A DNA stretch of 64,000 bases, from positions 16,100 through 80,099 of the IMG/VR virus record IMGVR_UViG_3300015263_001568; one strand, given 5' to 3'. The number at the start of each line of letters is the position of its first letter. The stretch's first letter is position 1. The position numbers and the translations under genes were made by a program. This document shows, piece after piece, positions 17,866 through 26,076 of this stretch. The DNA is from a virus. A model generated the notes under the pieces. That model was given only the letters and a program-made list of their open reading frames with translations. It did not search any database and was not told the DNA's origin.

Positions 17866-18243
17866 TTAGTACATCAACGGAGTGAAGATGCTGGATAGCA
17901 CGGAGTAGTTAGCCAACCCGTGATGCCGGGCTGCTTCCACTCCTCCAACACGAACACGGATTTGAGGCAGCATCGCGACGCCTAGCTCGGTGGCGCCTTC
18001 AAGTGCTTGGGTGATGACGATGGGAGCGCGAAATTCGTGCCGCTCCACAAAATGGGCGATAACGCGTTTAGCCTTCTCACTTAGAAAGTCGTCTCCGAGC
18101 AGTACGATCCCCAAGTCTGGAAATACCCTTGTAAGGCTAACCACGGCTTGCCACGGTACAGGAAGCAACCGTCCAAAGTAATAACGAATATCGGCTCTAA
18201 TGTAGTCCATTACCGTGACAAGTACAGACAAGCCGGAAGCCAT
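17866..18243 (-). CDS. Hypothetical protein, 125 residues
   Basis: The ATG at 18243 is chosen over a TTG at 18249. The protein looks like a small alpha/beta fold (VVSLTRVFPDLGIVLLGDDFLSE, then APIVITQALEG). No catalytic motif was recognised. It sits directly upstream of the recombinase gene with no gap and downstream of the probable ssDNA-binding protein, so a recombination role is possible. Confidence 0.5.
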   Translation of the reverse strand: MASGLSVLVTVMDYIRADIRYYFGRLLPVPWQAVVSLTRVFPDLGIVLLGDDFLSEKAKRVIAHFVERHEFRAPIVITQALEGATELGVAMLPQIRVRVGGVEAARHHGLANYSVLSSIFTPLMY

Positions 18244-18298
18244 AGGCAACGTCTACATTTCACTTCAGCTAGATGCTGCCCATAGCACGCCGGTGCCG

Positions 18299-20047
18299 TT
18301 ACCGCCCGCGACCTTTTCCCGAGCGCTTCTTTGCCGGTGGCTCGTCGTCCTCATCCTCCTCATCCTCGTCGTCCTCGTCCTCATCGTCTAGATCGTCGTC
18401 GTAGTCCTCATCCTCCTCATCCTCGTCGTCTAGATCGTCGTCGTCATCCTCGTCCTCGTCGTCCTCATCCTCGTCGTCCTCGTCGTCCTCATCCTCGTCG
18501 TCGTCCTCGTCGTCCTCATCCTCGTCGTCTAGATCGTCGTCGTCCTCGTCGTCCTCATCCTCATCCTCGTCGTCCTCGTCGTCCTCGTCCTCGTCGTCCT
18601 CATCCTCGTCGTCTAGATCGTCGTCGTCCTCGTCGTCCTCGTCCTCGTCGTCTTCGTCCTCGTCGTCCCCATCCTCGTCGTCCTCGTCCTCGTCCTCGTC
18701 GTCTTCGTCCTCGTCGTCCCCATCCTCGTCGTCCTCGTCCTCGTCCTCGTCGTCCTCGTCCTCGTCGTCCTCGTCCCACTCTTCGTCGTCATCTTGTACA
18801 AAGCTACGCCCACTGGGTGGCGTCTCCGCCTCGTCTTCGTCGTCGTCATCATCATCTAGATCAGGCTTGGATGGCTTGGCCTTTTTAGCCGGCTTCTTTG
18901 CCGACTTTTTCGCGCTGCTCTTCTTTGCAGGCTTGGCATCTTCTTCATCCTCGTCCTCATCATCTAGGTCAGGCTTGGACTTTTTCGCGCTGTTCTTCTT
19001 TGCAGGCTTGGCGTCCTCATCAGCGCCCTTTTTACCTTTCTTACCCCAGCCCTTCCAGTCATCACCAGCGTCGTCATCGTCATCATCCGACTTCGATTTG
19101 GACTTCTTCGGCTTCTCAGCCTTCACCTTGCCGGCCTTCTTGCTCTTGTCCTTGACCTTGGACTTTTTCTTATCCTTGTCTTTTGTCTTGGCGGCCTTCT
19201 TACCCTTGGACTTCTTCGGAGTCTCTTCCTCTTCGGCATCGTCATCAGTCTCGTACTCGAAGTCGTCATCAGTGACTTTGGATTTCTTCTTGGAACTACT
19301 GCTTGTGCTCTTCACTGCGCTTCTCCCAGTTGTTTTTTCCAGTAGAGTGTAGAGACCCACCCGTTCTAGATCAATGCGTGTAGTGGCGCCGTCTTGCAGA
19401 CCGGCATTCCACATGCTCAAAAAGTCCTGTTCTCCTCCCTCGTACACGCGCTTGCCAACTTTGATTTGATAAATGTCATCGAGTTGCTTAATGGGTAGCC
19501 GGTCACCCTTTACGAACGCATCCTTTTCCTTAGAGTCCTTAGCGTCCTTATTGTGCGTCCAGTACACGGACACACCATACTTCGGATGTACGATGGTGCC
19601 CTCACCGCCCCTAATGGTCTTGCTGATATTTAGCAAGTCGGTGTACCCATACTTGTTCAACTGCATCGCCCCAGTACCGTTTTGCACATTGCCCTGCTCC
19701 AATGCAGTAATGTTGAAACTATGTGCGATGTAGCGCCGTTGTGGGTAAAAGAGAAGTTCTTCTGGCAGATCGTCACCGGTGAAGTCAGCGCACAAAGGGC
19801 AATCGCACTTGTTCGCCGGAAGGGTGCTATCGTTCACTGGATCGAAGTTCGAGCAAAGCTGCGGGAACGTCTTTACTTCACCCTTCTTGTTTATAAACCT
19901 GATCCAGTGCCACACGAGCACAAAAATGTGTCCGTAAAGCCTATGGATGTGTTGTCGACCGCCAGCTGGCGGTTCGTGATAATGCGCCTTGCCGTCCCAC
20001 CGTTCACGCTTGTTGCTCGTACGTGGCGGATTATTCCAATCGTGCAT
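18299..20047 (-). CDS. Probable gp32-like ssDNA-binding protein with a very long acidic tail
   Basis: Residues 1-235 look folded and contain a Cys set with spacing C-x15-C-x-C-x2-C (around residues 69-88), aromatic residues and a HPKYGVSVYW strand, comparable to the zinc-containing OB fold of T4 gp32. Residues 240-400 are Lys/Ser-rich and mixed charge; residues 400-570 are nearly pure Asp/Glu with a few Leu-Asp-Asp and Tyr interruptions; the last ten are basic (RSGKGRGR). Bacterial and phage SSBs have short acidic tails that bind partners; this one is far longer. The ribosome site is good (CGAGGAG). Neighbours are recombination genes. The SSB assignment is inference. Confidence 0.5.
   Translation of the reverse strand: MHDWNNPPRTSNKRERWDGKAHYHEPPAGGRQHIHRLYGHIFVLVWHWIRFINKKGEVKTFPQLCSNFDPVNDSTLPANKCDCPLCADFTGDDLPEELLFYPQRRYIAHSFNITALEQGNVQNGTGAMQLNKYGYTDLLNISKTIRGGEGTIVHPKYGVSVYWTHNKDAKDSKEKDAFVKGDRLPIKQLDDIYQIKVGKRVYEGGEQDFLSMWNAGLQDGATTRIDLERVGLYTLLEKTTGRSAVKSTSSSSKKKSKVTDDDFEYETDDDAEEEETPKKSKGKKAAKTKDKDKKKSKVKDKSKKAGKVKAEKPKKSKSKSDDDDDDAGDDWKGWGKKGKKGADEDAKPAKKNSAKKSKPDLDDEDEDEEDAKPAKKSSAKKSAKKPAKKAKPSKPDLDDDDDDEDEAETPPSGRSFVQDDDEEWDEDDEDEDDEDEDEDDEDGDDEDEDDEDEDEDDEDGDDEDEDDEDEDDEDDDDLDDEDEDDEDEDDEDDEDEDEDDEDDDDLDDEDEDDEDDDEDEDDEDDEDEDDEDEDDDDDLDDEDEEDEDYDDDLDDEDEDDEDEEDEDDEPPAKKRSGKGRGR
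18331..18790. repeat. Low-complexity Asp/Glu-coding tandem repeat
   Basis: About 460 bases consist of gtc/ctc/atc triplets that encode the acidic tail of the SSB-like protein on the minus strand. A longer unit containing tcgtctagatcgtcgtcgtc recurs at least four times, between about 18385 and 18630. The region is prone to slippage and its length may vary between isolates. Confidence 0.75.
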
Positions 20048-20070
20048 GCTTTCTCCTCGACAGGTTGGTG

Positions 20071-20080
20071 ACGTTAACGT
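20071..20080. promoter_or_regulatory. Perfect 10-base palindrome, possible operator
   Basis: ACGTTAACGT is a perfect palindrome located just downstream of the putative -10 box and upstream of the ribosome site of the SSB-like gene, about where transcription would begin. A dimeric repressor could bind here, but a palindrome of this length can arise by chance. Confidence 0.25.
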
Positions 20081-20087
20081 GAAAGCT

Positions 20088-20117
20088 ATTATCGTAGTTC
20101 GCTGCGAAAAGCAAGAA
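20088..20117 (-). promoter_or_regulatory. Putative promoter for the SSB-recombinase operon
   Basis: On the minus strand GATAAT (20088-20093) is preceded by TTCTTG (20112-20117) with an 18-base spacer, or TTGCTT with 15. It lies in the 71-base gap between the sigma gene and the SSB-like gene. This is an unproven match to the sigma-70 consensus. Confidence 0.4.
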
Positions 20118-20118
20118 G

Positions 20119-21495
20119 TTACGTAAGTAGCGGGATTCCCTCGGAAGGTTTACCAGGTGTTGTGTCTCGCATGCTACGGTGCAACTGCGCTGCTTTGGCC
20201 AATTGGCGTAAGCGCTCTTTCAATCCTTCGGTAAGGTTGAGCCCTTCGTTCAGTACGCCTTCGATGTAGCCATACTTGAGGCAAACGAGGCGCCGCTCAT
20301 CGGGTTCTAGGTGGTCCAGGATAGCCTCAATCGATTCCCGCATGTAGCCCAGCTCTTCTTCGTCCTCCCCATCTTCACCTGTTTGCAGATAATCGTAGCC
20401 AGACTCGCCATCGGGTGTCACGGTGCTCAACGGGACTACTTTAGCTTGCTGCACCTTTTGTCGTACGCTGACGATGGTCTTTGTAGACAAGCCACTCAGC
20501 TCGGAGACATCTTCATCGGTATACGTGTCTCGCGTTGCAGCGACAGCTTGCAGACGCCGTTCAGCAGCACGTATTTTCTGCCAGTTTTCCAGTACAGAAT
20601 TCGGTAACCGGATGATGGGGCTGAAGTGCTTACGGCTCTTCATGATGCGTTCGCGGATCCAAGTTTGCGCGAATGTTGGGAAGCTTGCTCCCTTGCGCAC
20701 GTTAAACCGGGACACCGCTGTAGCCAGCCCCATGCTTCCAGCCTGGAAAAAGTCGAGCGCTTCGATTTCGCTTTCTGCGGCGCTGCGGGCTAGTTTTGGT
20801 ACGAGGCGCATGTACGCCTTGATAATCCGCTCTTGGCGCTTGCGGACTTTTTCCATCAAGCTCCGAATGATGCGATATGTCCCATACAGCTCATTCGGAA
20901 GCACGCACCCAACCGACATCTCGAACATTTGAACGTCGTCGATGAGATCACCGATACGGCGCATGTCTTCAATCAATGGTTTTCGTCGGCGGTCACGGCG
21001 AATGCGCAATGTCAGCACAGCCAACGCATCACGCGCTTCCATGTAGCCTTTGGCTTCTTTGAGGAAGGACAACAGGATATTTTCGTAAAGGCTGGTGCTG
21101 AGGCGCAAACTGCGGAGGATTTTCTTGACGAGTGGTACCGCTACTTCGCGCTCGGTTTTGCTGAGTTTGAACAGGTCGAAGCCGATGCCAAAAATGCGGG
21201 AGTTCGTTGACCCGATTTCGATGTCTTGCCCGACGTCTATTTTTCGGCGCGAGATGCTACCGCGGTAGACTTTTCGATTTTTTATGTGGCCGCAGGCAAT
21301 CTCTGACAAGAGGTAACAGAGGTTGTCCTCGACATAGGTAGTGGTTTGCAACAGGACGTGAATCCCGTAGCTCATAAGTTCTTCAATTTCCAAGAAAACC
21401 TTTGTAAGTGCATCCCGCTCCAACGGAGGGTACTGTAGGGTTCTCTTTACCAGGGCATTGAAGGTGTCGTAGGTTTCGCTTGTCTGTCGTGCCAT
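20119..21495 (-). CDS. Sigma-70-family transcription factor lacking a recognisable region 4.2
   Basis: Would direct RNA polymerase to phage promoters. The 458-residue protein has an unusual helical N-terminal half (1-215). Region 2 spans about 220-290: ALDFFQAGSMGLATAVSRF matches the core-binding and -10 segments, and FPTFAQTWIRERIMKSRK matches 2.3-2.4. A region-3-like helix-turn-helix is at 325-350 (TDEDVSELSGLSTKTIVSV). Region 4.1 is suggested by LEPDERRLVCLKYGY (396-410), but the -35-binding HTH of 4.2 is not visible in the last 45 residues. It is the first gene of the leftward arm and diverges from the SWIM protein gene. Confidence 0.8.
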   Translation of the reverse strand: MARQTSETYDTFNALVKRTLQYPPLERDALTKVFLEIEELMSYGIHVLLQTTTYVEDNLCYLLSEIACGHIKNRKVYRGSISRRKIDVGQDIEIGSTNSRIFGIGFDLFKLSKTEREVAVPLVKKILRSLRLSTSLYENILLSFLKEAKGYMEARDALAVLTLRIRRDRRRKPLIEDMRRIGDLIDDVQMFEMSVGCVLPNELYGTYRIIRSLMEKVRKRQERIIKAYMRLVPKLARSAAESEIEALDFFQAGSMGLATAVSRFNVRKGASFPTFAQTWIRERIMKSRKHFSPIIRLPNSVLENWQKIRAAERRLQAVAATRDTYTDEDVSELSGLSTKTIVSVRQKVQQAKVVPLSTVTPDGESGYDYLQTGEDGEDEEELGYMRESIEAILDHLEPDERRLVCLKYGYIEGVLNEGLNLTEGLKERLRQLAKAAQLHRSMRDTTPGKPSEGIPLLT

Positions 21496-21562
21496 TTACA
21501 TCAGGATGCGTTAAACTGTAGTACACAGCTTGGCCACACAGGGCCAGTCCAAAGGAAGACAA

Positions 21563-22168
21563 ATGCCACGTGGGAAGTCTACGTTAGACCGGTTGTCACT
21601 GCAAGACATGATCCGCATGACAACTTCACCTATCCGAGCGCGTGCCCGAAGAGGTTGTCGGCCCATTCAGCAAAGCTACGAGCTTAGCACAAAGGAAGGG
21701 TTTTCGCGACCATCACGTGCAAAAGAACCCAGCTATACCAACGAACTGAAGCTGGTGTCGCGCTGCACGCAGAAGCGCCATGCTAGCTATATCCGATTCT
21801 ACGGGGAGCCGGGGCTGAAAACGCCCGTTTGGGTATGGTGCGACTGCGACTACTTCAAATACTACTTGGAAGTGTCGTTGGCGCGGCGGGGATCGTCATC
21901 GCTGCGTGCATCGAATGGCAAGGCGCCAACCATCCGCAACCCGCACATGAACGCCTACCTCTGCAAGCACCTCATGCTGGCCGCAGAGATCGCTTTGACA
22001 AAAAAGGACCTTATACGTCCGTTTTTGGAGCAGGAGATGTCCGACATTCCAGAAACCGAAGAATTACCAAAGCATGCAGAAACTGAGCTAGAAGTTGAAC
22101 CAGAAGAGGAAGCGGTAGCAGAGGAAGAGGAAGCTTCTGTGGAGGGTGAAGAAGAAGCAGAAGTCTAG
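21563..22168 (+). CDS. SWIM-type zinc-finger protein with acidic tail
   Basis: The ATG at 21563 is preferred to an upstream in-frame TTG because AAAGGAAG lies just before it. The 201-residue protein contains C-D-C (about residue 97) followed some 45 residues later by C-K-H, matching the CxCx(n)CxH SWIM zinc motif. SWIM domains occur in DNA-binding and recombination-linked proteins. Residues about 165-201 are almost all Glu, Val and Ala. It is divergent from the sigma gene and ends in a four-base overlap with the convergent KH gene. The partner and role are unknown. Confidence 0.65.
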   Translation: MPRGKSTLDRLSLQDMIRMTTSPIRARARRGCRPIQQSYELSTKEGFSRPSRAKEPSYTNELKLVSRCTQKRHASYIRFYGEPGLKTPVWVWCDCDYFKYYLEVSLARRGSSSLRASNGKAPTIRNPHMNAYLCKHLMLAAEIALTKKDLIRPFLEQEMSDIPETEELPKHAETELEVEPEEEAVAEEEEASVEGEEEAEV

Positions 22169-22464
22169 CCAGCAGCTTCGACGACTTGAATGTTGACCTT
22201 ACGCGATACGCTACCAGCAGCTGCCCCAATCAGAGATCGGATGGCGCGGATGGTATGGCCACGAGTGCCAATGATGCGACCGATGTCAGTTTTGTCGACT
22301 TCAAACTCCATCACAGTCCATTGACGGCCGCGAGTGATGGTAACGTTGACTTTGTCTGGCCTACCAACAATTTTCAGAATGGATAGTACGGCTAGCGCTT
22401 CAATATCCATGTCAACGTGGTTTGGTAGCAATTCAGTGGCAGCGACAGTCGTTGGTTCCGGCAT
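22165..22464 (-). CDS. KhpA-like KH-domain RNA-binding protein
   Basis: The 99-residue protein has the KhpA pattern: an N-terminal helix (VDMDIEALAVLSILKIVGRP), strands, then IGRIIGTRGHTIRAIRSLI with the RNA-contacting GxxG loop (GTRG, residues 66-69). Bacterial KhpA binds RNA, often with KhpB. A phage copy could modulate RNA or translation; that is inference. AGGAG lies about seven bases before the ATG. It is convergent with the SWIM gene and downstream of the PD-(D/E)XK gene. Confidence 0.8.
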   Translation of the reverse strand: MPEPTTVAATELLPNHVDMDIEALAVLSILKIVGRPDKVNVTITRGRQWTVMEFEVDKTDIGRIIGTRGHTIRAIRSLIGAAAGSVSRKVNIQVVEAAG

Positions 22465-22473
22465 TGTTAGCTC

Positions 22474-23376
22474 CTAGCGTTTCTTCTTTTTCTTCTTTTT
22501 CTTCTGCTCAGGAACCGGTTCCAGCTTTGTCTCCAGCAGCGGGTCGAAGCAGAGGACCTTCCACGGGCACCACACTGCGTATTTGTCAGTTTGGTGGATG
22601 CACAGCCCTTCTGGAGGTGTAGCGCTCTTTAGACTGCGCTTGCCGGTTCTTATGAGTCCCACCGTTTTGTGGAACAACTTCTGACTGAGCGGTAGCTGCA
22701 TGGGGAGCCAAGTGCGGTTGGCGGCTCCCCGGTCTATATAGACTAGAACGATTTTGTCGATCTTGACACCACCGAACTGATCCGTGTCGCTCAGCGAATT
22801 GATGGCATTAGCGTAGTAATTGACCTGTAAATAGTTCTCCTCTTTCGGAAGCCCATCTCTACGTAAATCCATAATTTTGTAGTGACCAGATCCCTTGAAG
22901 TCCACCAAGAATGCAAGTTTGCCGATCTTGACAATCATGTCGATGTGACCTGACGCCGGAAGCTCCTTGGTCGGCTCGATGGCGTACTCTTGGTAGCGCA
23001 TTTCTTGGCCACATTTCGAGCACGTCTGGATGCCCAACTTGTGCCGCTTAATGCGATTGCAGGACTTGCATACCCAATTTCCGTAGGTATGGTCCTGCAT
23101 GGCTATGCCGAACCACTTTTGGAGAACTTCGTGCAGCGCTGTACCCGCCTCAGTAGCCGCCTCGCTAGCGAATGTTTCCCGTCGCTGTGGCAGGTCTTCA
23201 GGGCGCGTGCGCTTGAAAATGTGGTAGGCGCGCGGGCACACCGGAAACGAGCTGGCACGCAGCTCCAACTGCTCTTTCTTGCGCGCCTTGCGCTCTCCAC
23301 GGCGCACCCGTTCAAATCCCGTAGCCAGCTTCGGGTTCAGCGGTTCTAGCCTTGGGATCGGAAATTCTTTAGACAT
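22474..23376 (-). CDS. PD-(D/E)XK (RecB/Cas4-like) nuclease
   Basis: The 300-residue protein shows the RecB-like signature: a conserved first helix (GTALHEVLQKWF), GHIDMIV with the catalytic Asp, VDFKGSGHYK with the D-x-K pair, and QVNYYANAI with the QxxxY-type helix. A zinc ribbon (CKSC...CSKC, about residues 113-132) is inserted before the core, and a C-x(n)-C near the end (WCPWKVLC) could belong to a Cas4-like metal site. The last nine residues are Lys/Arg. It lies back to back with the primase gene. A role in DNA end processing or host DNA breakdown is likely but unproven. Confidence 0.8.
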   Translation of the reverse strand: MSKEFPIPRLEPLNPKLATGFERVRRGERKARKKEQLELRASSFPVCPRAYHIFKRTRPEDLPQRRETFASEAATEAGTALHEVLQKWFGIAMQDHTYGNWVCKSCNRIKRHKLGIQTCSKCGQEMRYQEYAIEPTKELPASGHIDMIVKIGKLAFLVDFKGSGHYKIMDLRRDGLPKEENYLQVNYYANAINSLSDTDQFGGVKIDKIVLVYIDRGAANRTWLPMQLPLSQKLFHKTVGLIRTGKRSLKSATPPEGLCIHQTDKYAVWCPWKVLCFDPLLETKLEPVPEQKKKKKKKKR

Positions 23377-23387
23377 CAGCTTCCTTC

Positions 23388-23396
23388 TGCTAGAAT
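23388..23396 (+). promoter_or_regulatory. TGCTAGAAT motif before primase, possible extended -10 box
   Basis: TGC-TAGAAT matches an extended -10 element (TGnTAnnnT) and ends seven bases before the ATG at 23404. The following bases, GGCGC, recur after the same hexamer at 41626. Transcription from here would give a nearly leaderless mRNA. No -35 box was seen. Confidence 0.35.
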
Positions 23397-23403
23397 GGCG
23401 CCT

Positions 23404-24351
23404 ATGGCGCGTGAAGACCTATCTGACTTTATCGAGTCGGAAATGCGGCGTCTGGGCTTCGTGGTGGAAGGAATGAACTCTTCCAGCTCGTGGCTCAAAA
23501 CCCGATGCGTCAATCCGCAACACAACGACTCTACACCAAGCTTTTCCATCAATCGGTACACCGGCTACTTTCAGTGCTTCGGTTGCGGCATATCCGGCAA
23601 GCAATGGAACGACCTCAGTCAGTGGATACCGGTAAAGGAAATTAGCGAAGATGACGATGACCTACAAATCGATCCTTTCCGTGTGCTGCGCCGAAAGCGC
23701 GAAGAAAAGAAGCGGCGGGAAAGTGTCATCTTTACCATTCCTTGGGACGCTGATCCATGGAAAGGCCCGTGGCAGCTACCGAACACTGACTTCAAAATAT
23801 CTCAACAAACACTGCAAGCGCTTGATGCACGCCGCTACTACGACGATCGGGACAACTGCTATCGTATATTGTTTCCGTGCTGGCAGCAAGAAGAGTTGTA
23901 CGGATGGACGGCGCGCCGCTTAGACGACGCGGAGTTCAAGAAAAAGGACCAGAAGCCGCCTAGGCGTTGGCGAAATTGCGACAATTTCCGTGCCATAGAC
24001 GTGTTGTTCCCGTTAGACATCGTCATGCGCATGCACAGTCGCTATGTCGTGTTGGTTGAAGGTCCGGGCGACGCCATACGTTTGGTCAACTACGACATCC
24101 CAGCGTTAGCCATTTTGGGCACGAAGAATTGGAATCCGCGGCTAGGCTTGGTATTGTTGCACTACATCGGCGCAGAGGTCGTCATTTTGGCGCTAGATTC
24201 TGACGATGCCGGAAGGATGGCGAGGGCGCGCATCGAATTGGATCTGCAAGACCACTTTGCGGTCAAAAATTTCCGTCCGCCGGAAGGTCATGATCCAGCA
24301 TCGATGCCGCTGCGCGATGTGCGGCGCTTGTGGAAAGGAACGCGGCGCTAG
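23404..24351 (+). CDS. DNA primase with CHC2-type zinc finger and Toprim domain
   Basis: Makes RNA primers for lagging-strand synthesis, probably with the DnaB helicase at 42219. The 315-residue protein has a CHC2 zinc finger (C35, H40, C58, C61), a short linker, and a Toprim domain with VVLVEGPGDAIRL (catalytic Glu) and LALDSDDAGRM (DxD). It is shorter than bacterial DnaG and has no helicase-binding C-terminal domain. The ATG at 23404 is preferred to 23395 because the latter lies inside the TAGAAT motif. The start is only 27 bases from the divergent nuclease start. Confidence 0.87.
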   Translation: MAREDLSDFIESEMRRLGFVVEGMNSSSSWLKTRCVNPQHNDSTPSFSINRYTGYFQCFGCGISGKQWNDLSQWIPVKEISEDDDDLQIDPFRVLRRKREEKKRRESVIFTIPWDADPWKGPWQLPNTDFKISQQTLQALDARRYYDDRDNCYRILFPCWQQEELYGWTARRLDDAEFKKKDQKPPRRWRNCDNFRAIDVLFPLDIVMRMHSRYVVLVEGPGDAIRLVNYDIPALAILGTKNWNPRLGLVLLHYIGAEVVILALDSDDAGRMARARIELDLQDHFAVKNFRPPEGHDPASMPLRDVRRLWKGTRR

Positions 24352-25274
24352 AAGAGATTTACTAAGCTGGAAGCTGCCGATTCTATTTTTGCCGCTGCTG
24401 CACTTGTAGCAGTGTTAGCAAAAGGATTAGCCAAACGCGATTTAGCGGAAGATGACGACGGCGCATACAACGGTGTGGGCGACACATTTGGGTTTGAAGC
24501 CACACGTTGACCTTGCAATAGCTTGGTGCTACGTCGCAGCGCTTCGTTGCGCCCTTGGCTGTTGACCCACATCTGGTACGTACTCGCCATTTGGCTGAAA
24601 CTTGTCAACCTTGGAACCGTCCAATATACTTGGAAATTCGCTTGCCACACGAGCTGATTTGCATGGTCTGCTGATTCTTCCCACGTTACAGGCTCTCCAG
24701 TGAAGTAGCCTTCCAACCGCAACACCGGGAAGGCCCGCGTGTACATGATGATTACGTGGCGGTTCTCAAACGCTCCCAGCAGTGCTGGAGAGTCGACCAG
24801 CTCCCAAAATTCGTAGAAGTTCTCCAATCCAGGAGGAACCTGTACGTTCTGAAAATCCAGGCCGAAATCCGTAGCACCTTGAATAGACTGCGCGTACGTC
24901 TCATCAATTGCTCCAGCGGATGGCATAATGTTACCAGTCTGGAACGTAATGTTGAGCGTAAATTCGTCCAAGTATGTGTTGCGATATCTGTTACGCCAGG
25001 TGTTCCGCACGGCGCCGGCTGCTGTCTTTACCACCGTTTCGCGCCGCGGTACAGACCAGCTAATTTGTCTAGGATTAACAAACAGCTGAATATAGCGACC
25101 GTTGGCCATCCATGAGGTCGTCGAAAGCAGCATGCCACTACGTGGTTCGTTGTAGTGACGGAATTGATTGCGCACCACACGATTGCGCAAACGGCTGTTT
25201 TTCGTCATCAGGGTGTCAAGGCGTAGACCTTGGCTTCCCCCGCGCGGAATCAATATCTGGCGTACTAGTGCCAT
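24348..25274 (-). CDS. Probable tail or baseplate protein
   Basis: This encodes 308 residues, of which the first 240 look beta-rich and the last 65 are a disordered Ser/Ala tail. The segment IQLFVNPRQISWSVPRR followed by a Tyr/Asn-rich stretch and NITFQTGNIM resembles tail-tip and baseplate hub-type proteins, where an F-x-N-P motif precedes an extended strand and a strand-Gly-Asn turn. It overlaps the convergent primase gene by four bases and is coupled (TAATG) to the next virion-type gene. The assignment is from pattern and context. Confidence 0.5.
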   Translation of the reverse strand: MALVRQILIPRGGSQGLRLDTLMTKNSRLRNRVVRNQFRHYNEPRSGMLLSTTSWMANGRYIQLFVNPRQISWSVPRRETVVKTAAGAVRNTWRNRYRNTYLDEFTLNITFQTGNIMPSAGAIDETYAQSIQGATDFGLDFQNVQVPPGLENFYEFWELVDSPALLGAFENRHVIIMYTRAFPVLRLEGYFTGEPVTWEESADHANQLVWQANFQVYWTVPRLTSFSQMASTYQMWVNSQGRNEALRRSTKLLQGQRVASNPNVSPTPLYAPSSSSAKSRLANPFANTATSAAAAKIESAASSLVNLF

Positions 25275-26059
25275 TATCGGCGCCGCCGGCGCTTACCGTG
25301 CTGCTCATCCGCGAGTTGCCGAGACGCCATCAGCTGACGCGCCCAAGATGTAATCGCTGGGAATGCGCGAGCGCGATCCAGAATGTAGCTCAAGTCCTCC
25401 TGGGTGTAGGAGTCCTCGTCGACGGTGTCGAGGTCGGCCAGAACATCCTGCTTGGACGCGGGATCGGCTTCTAGCGTTCCAATCAGGTTCAGCACGCGGG
25501 CATTCACCGACGTGTCCATCTTCAGCTTGGCTTTCGTGATTTCAGCATCACGCAGCATGTCCGGCGCATTGGGATCGATGGCTGCTAGCTGCATTGCCAT
25601 CATGGCATCCTCGTCGTCATCGCGCCATTCAATGCCGTCTGTCTCAGCCAGCTCCGGATCGTGCTTTCCTTCATCCTTTGTGCGCAAACCATAGCGCTCG
25701 CGGGCCGGTGTCAGGTTGAGCTTCTGACTCAGGTTGCTCTTGCCGTATTCGCGCGCAATGGCTTCCTGCGCACCAGGACGGCTCAGCAAGGACTCTGCTG
25801 CCTGCGGGTCTACTAGCTCCAAGCCTCCCGCGTGTAACAGGCGCATGAAGTCGGTAGACTCCACAATGCGATTGCGCGGCACCCGTGACGCCAGGTCGAT
25901 GGGGTACTTCATGTTCGGGATCATGACCGTCGAAGAGTTGCCGTGGATGTCTTTGAACACCAGCATCAGCTTCATGCCCTGGCCATTGTGCAGCCGAGAT
26001 GTGGTGTTCTTGACATAGATGGGCCCGCTACCCTTGATCAGTTCGTGAATATTCGGCAT
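25274..26059 (-). CDS. Hypothetical virion-associated protein
   Basis: The 261-residue protein has an N-terminal beta domain (residues 1-65, IYVKNTTSRLHNGQGMKLML) followed by R-I-V-E-S-T-D-F-M-R-L-L-H-A-G-G-L-E-L, then an acidic helical middle and a basic end (KRRRRR). The arrangement of a small beta domain plus a helical 'position' segment resembles the protein at 28291. AGGAG precedes the ATG. A structural role is inferred from its neighbours. Confidence 0.5.
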   Translation of the reverse strand: MPNIHELIKGSGPIYVKNTTSRLHNGQGMKLMLVFKDIHGNSSTVMIPNMKYPIDLASRVPRNRIVESTDFMRLLHAGGLELVDPQAAESLLSRPGAQEAIAREYGKSNLSQKLNLTPARERYGLRTKDEGKHDPELAETDGIEWRDDDEDAMMAMQLAAIDPNAPDMLRDAEITKAKLKMDTSVNARVLNLIGTLEADPASKQDVLADLDTVDEDSYTQEDLSYILDRARAFPAITSWARQLMASRQLADEQHGKRRRRR

Positions 26060-26076
26060 CGTCTTTTCTTCTCCTG

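Noticed and set aside
18331-18888. Arg/Pro/His-rich frame opposite the SSB-like tail, and repeats suggestive of a CRISPR array
   Set aside because: The repeats are in-frame Asp/Glu codons without spacers of constant size; there is no repeat-spacer structure.
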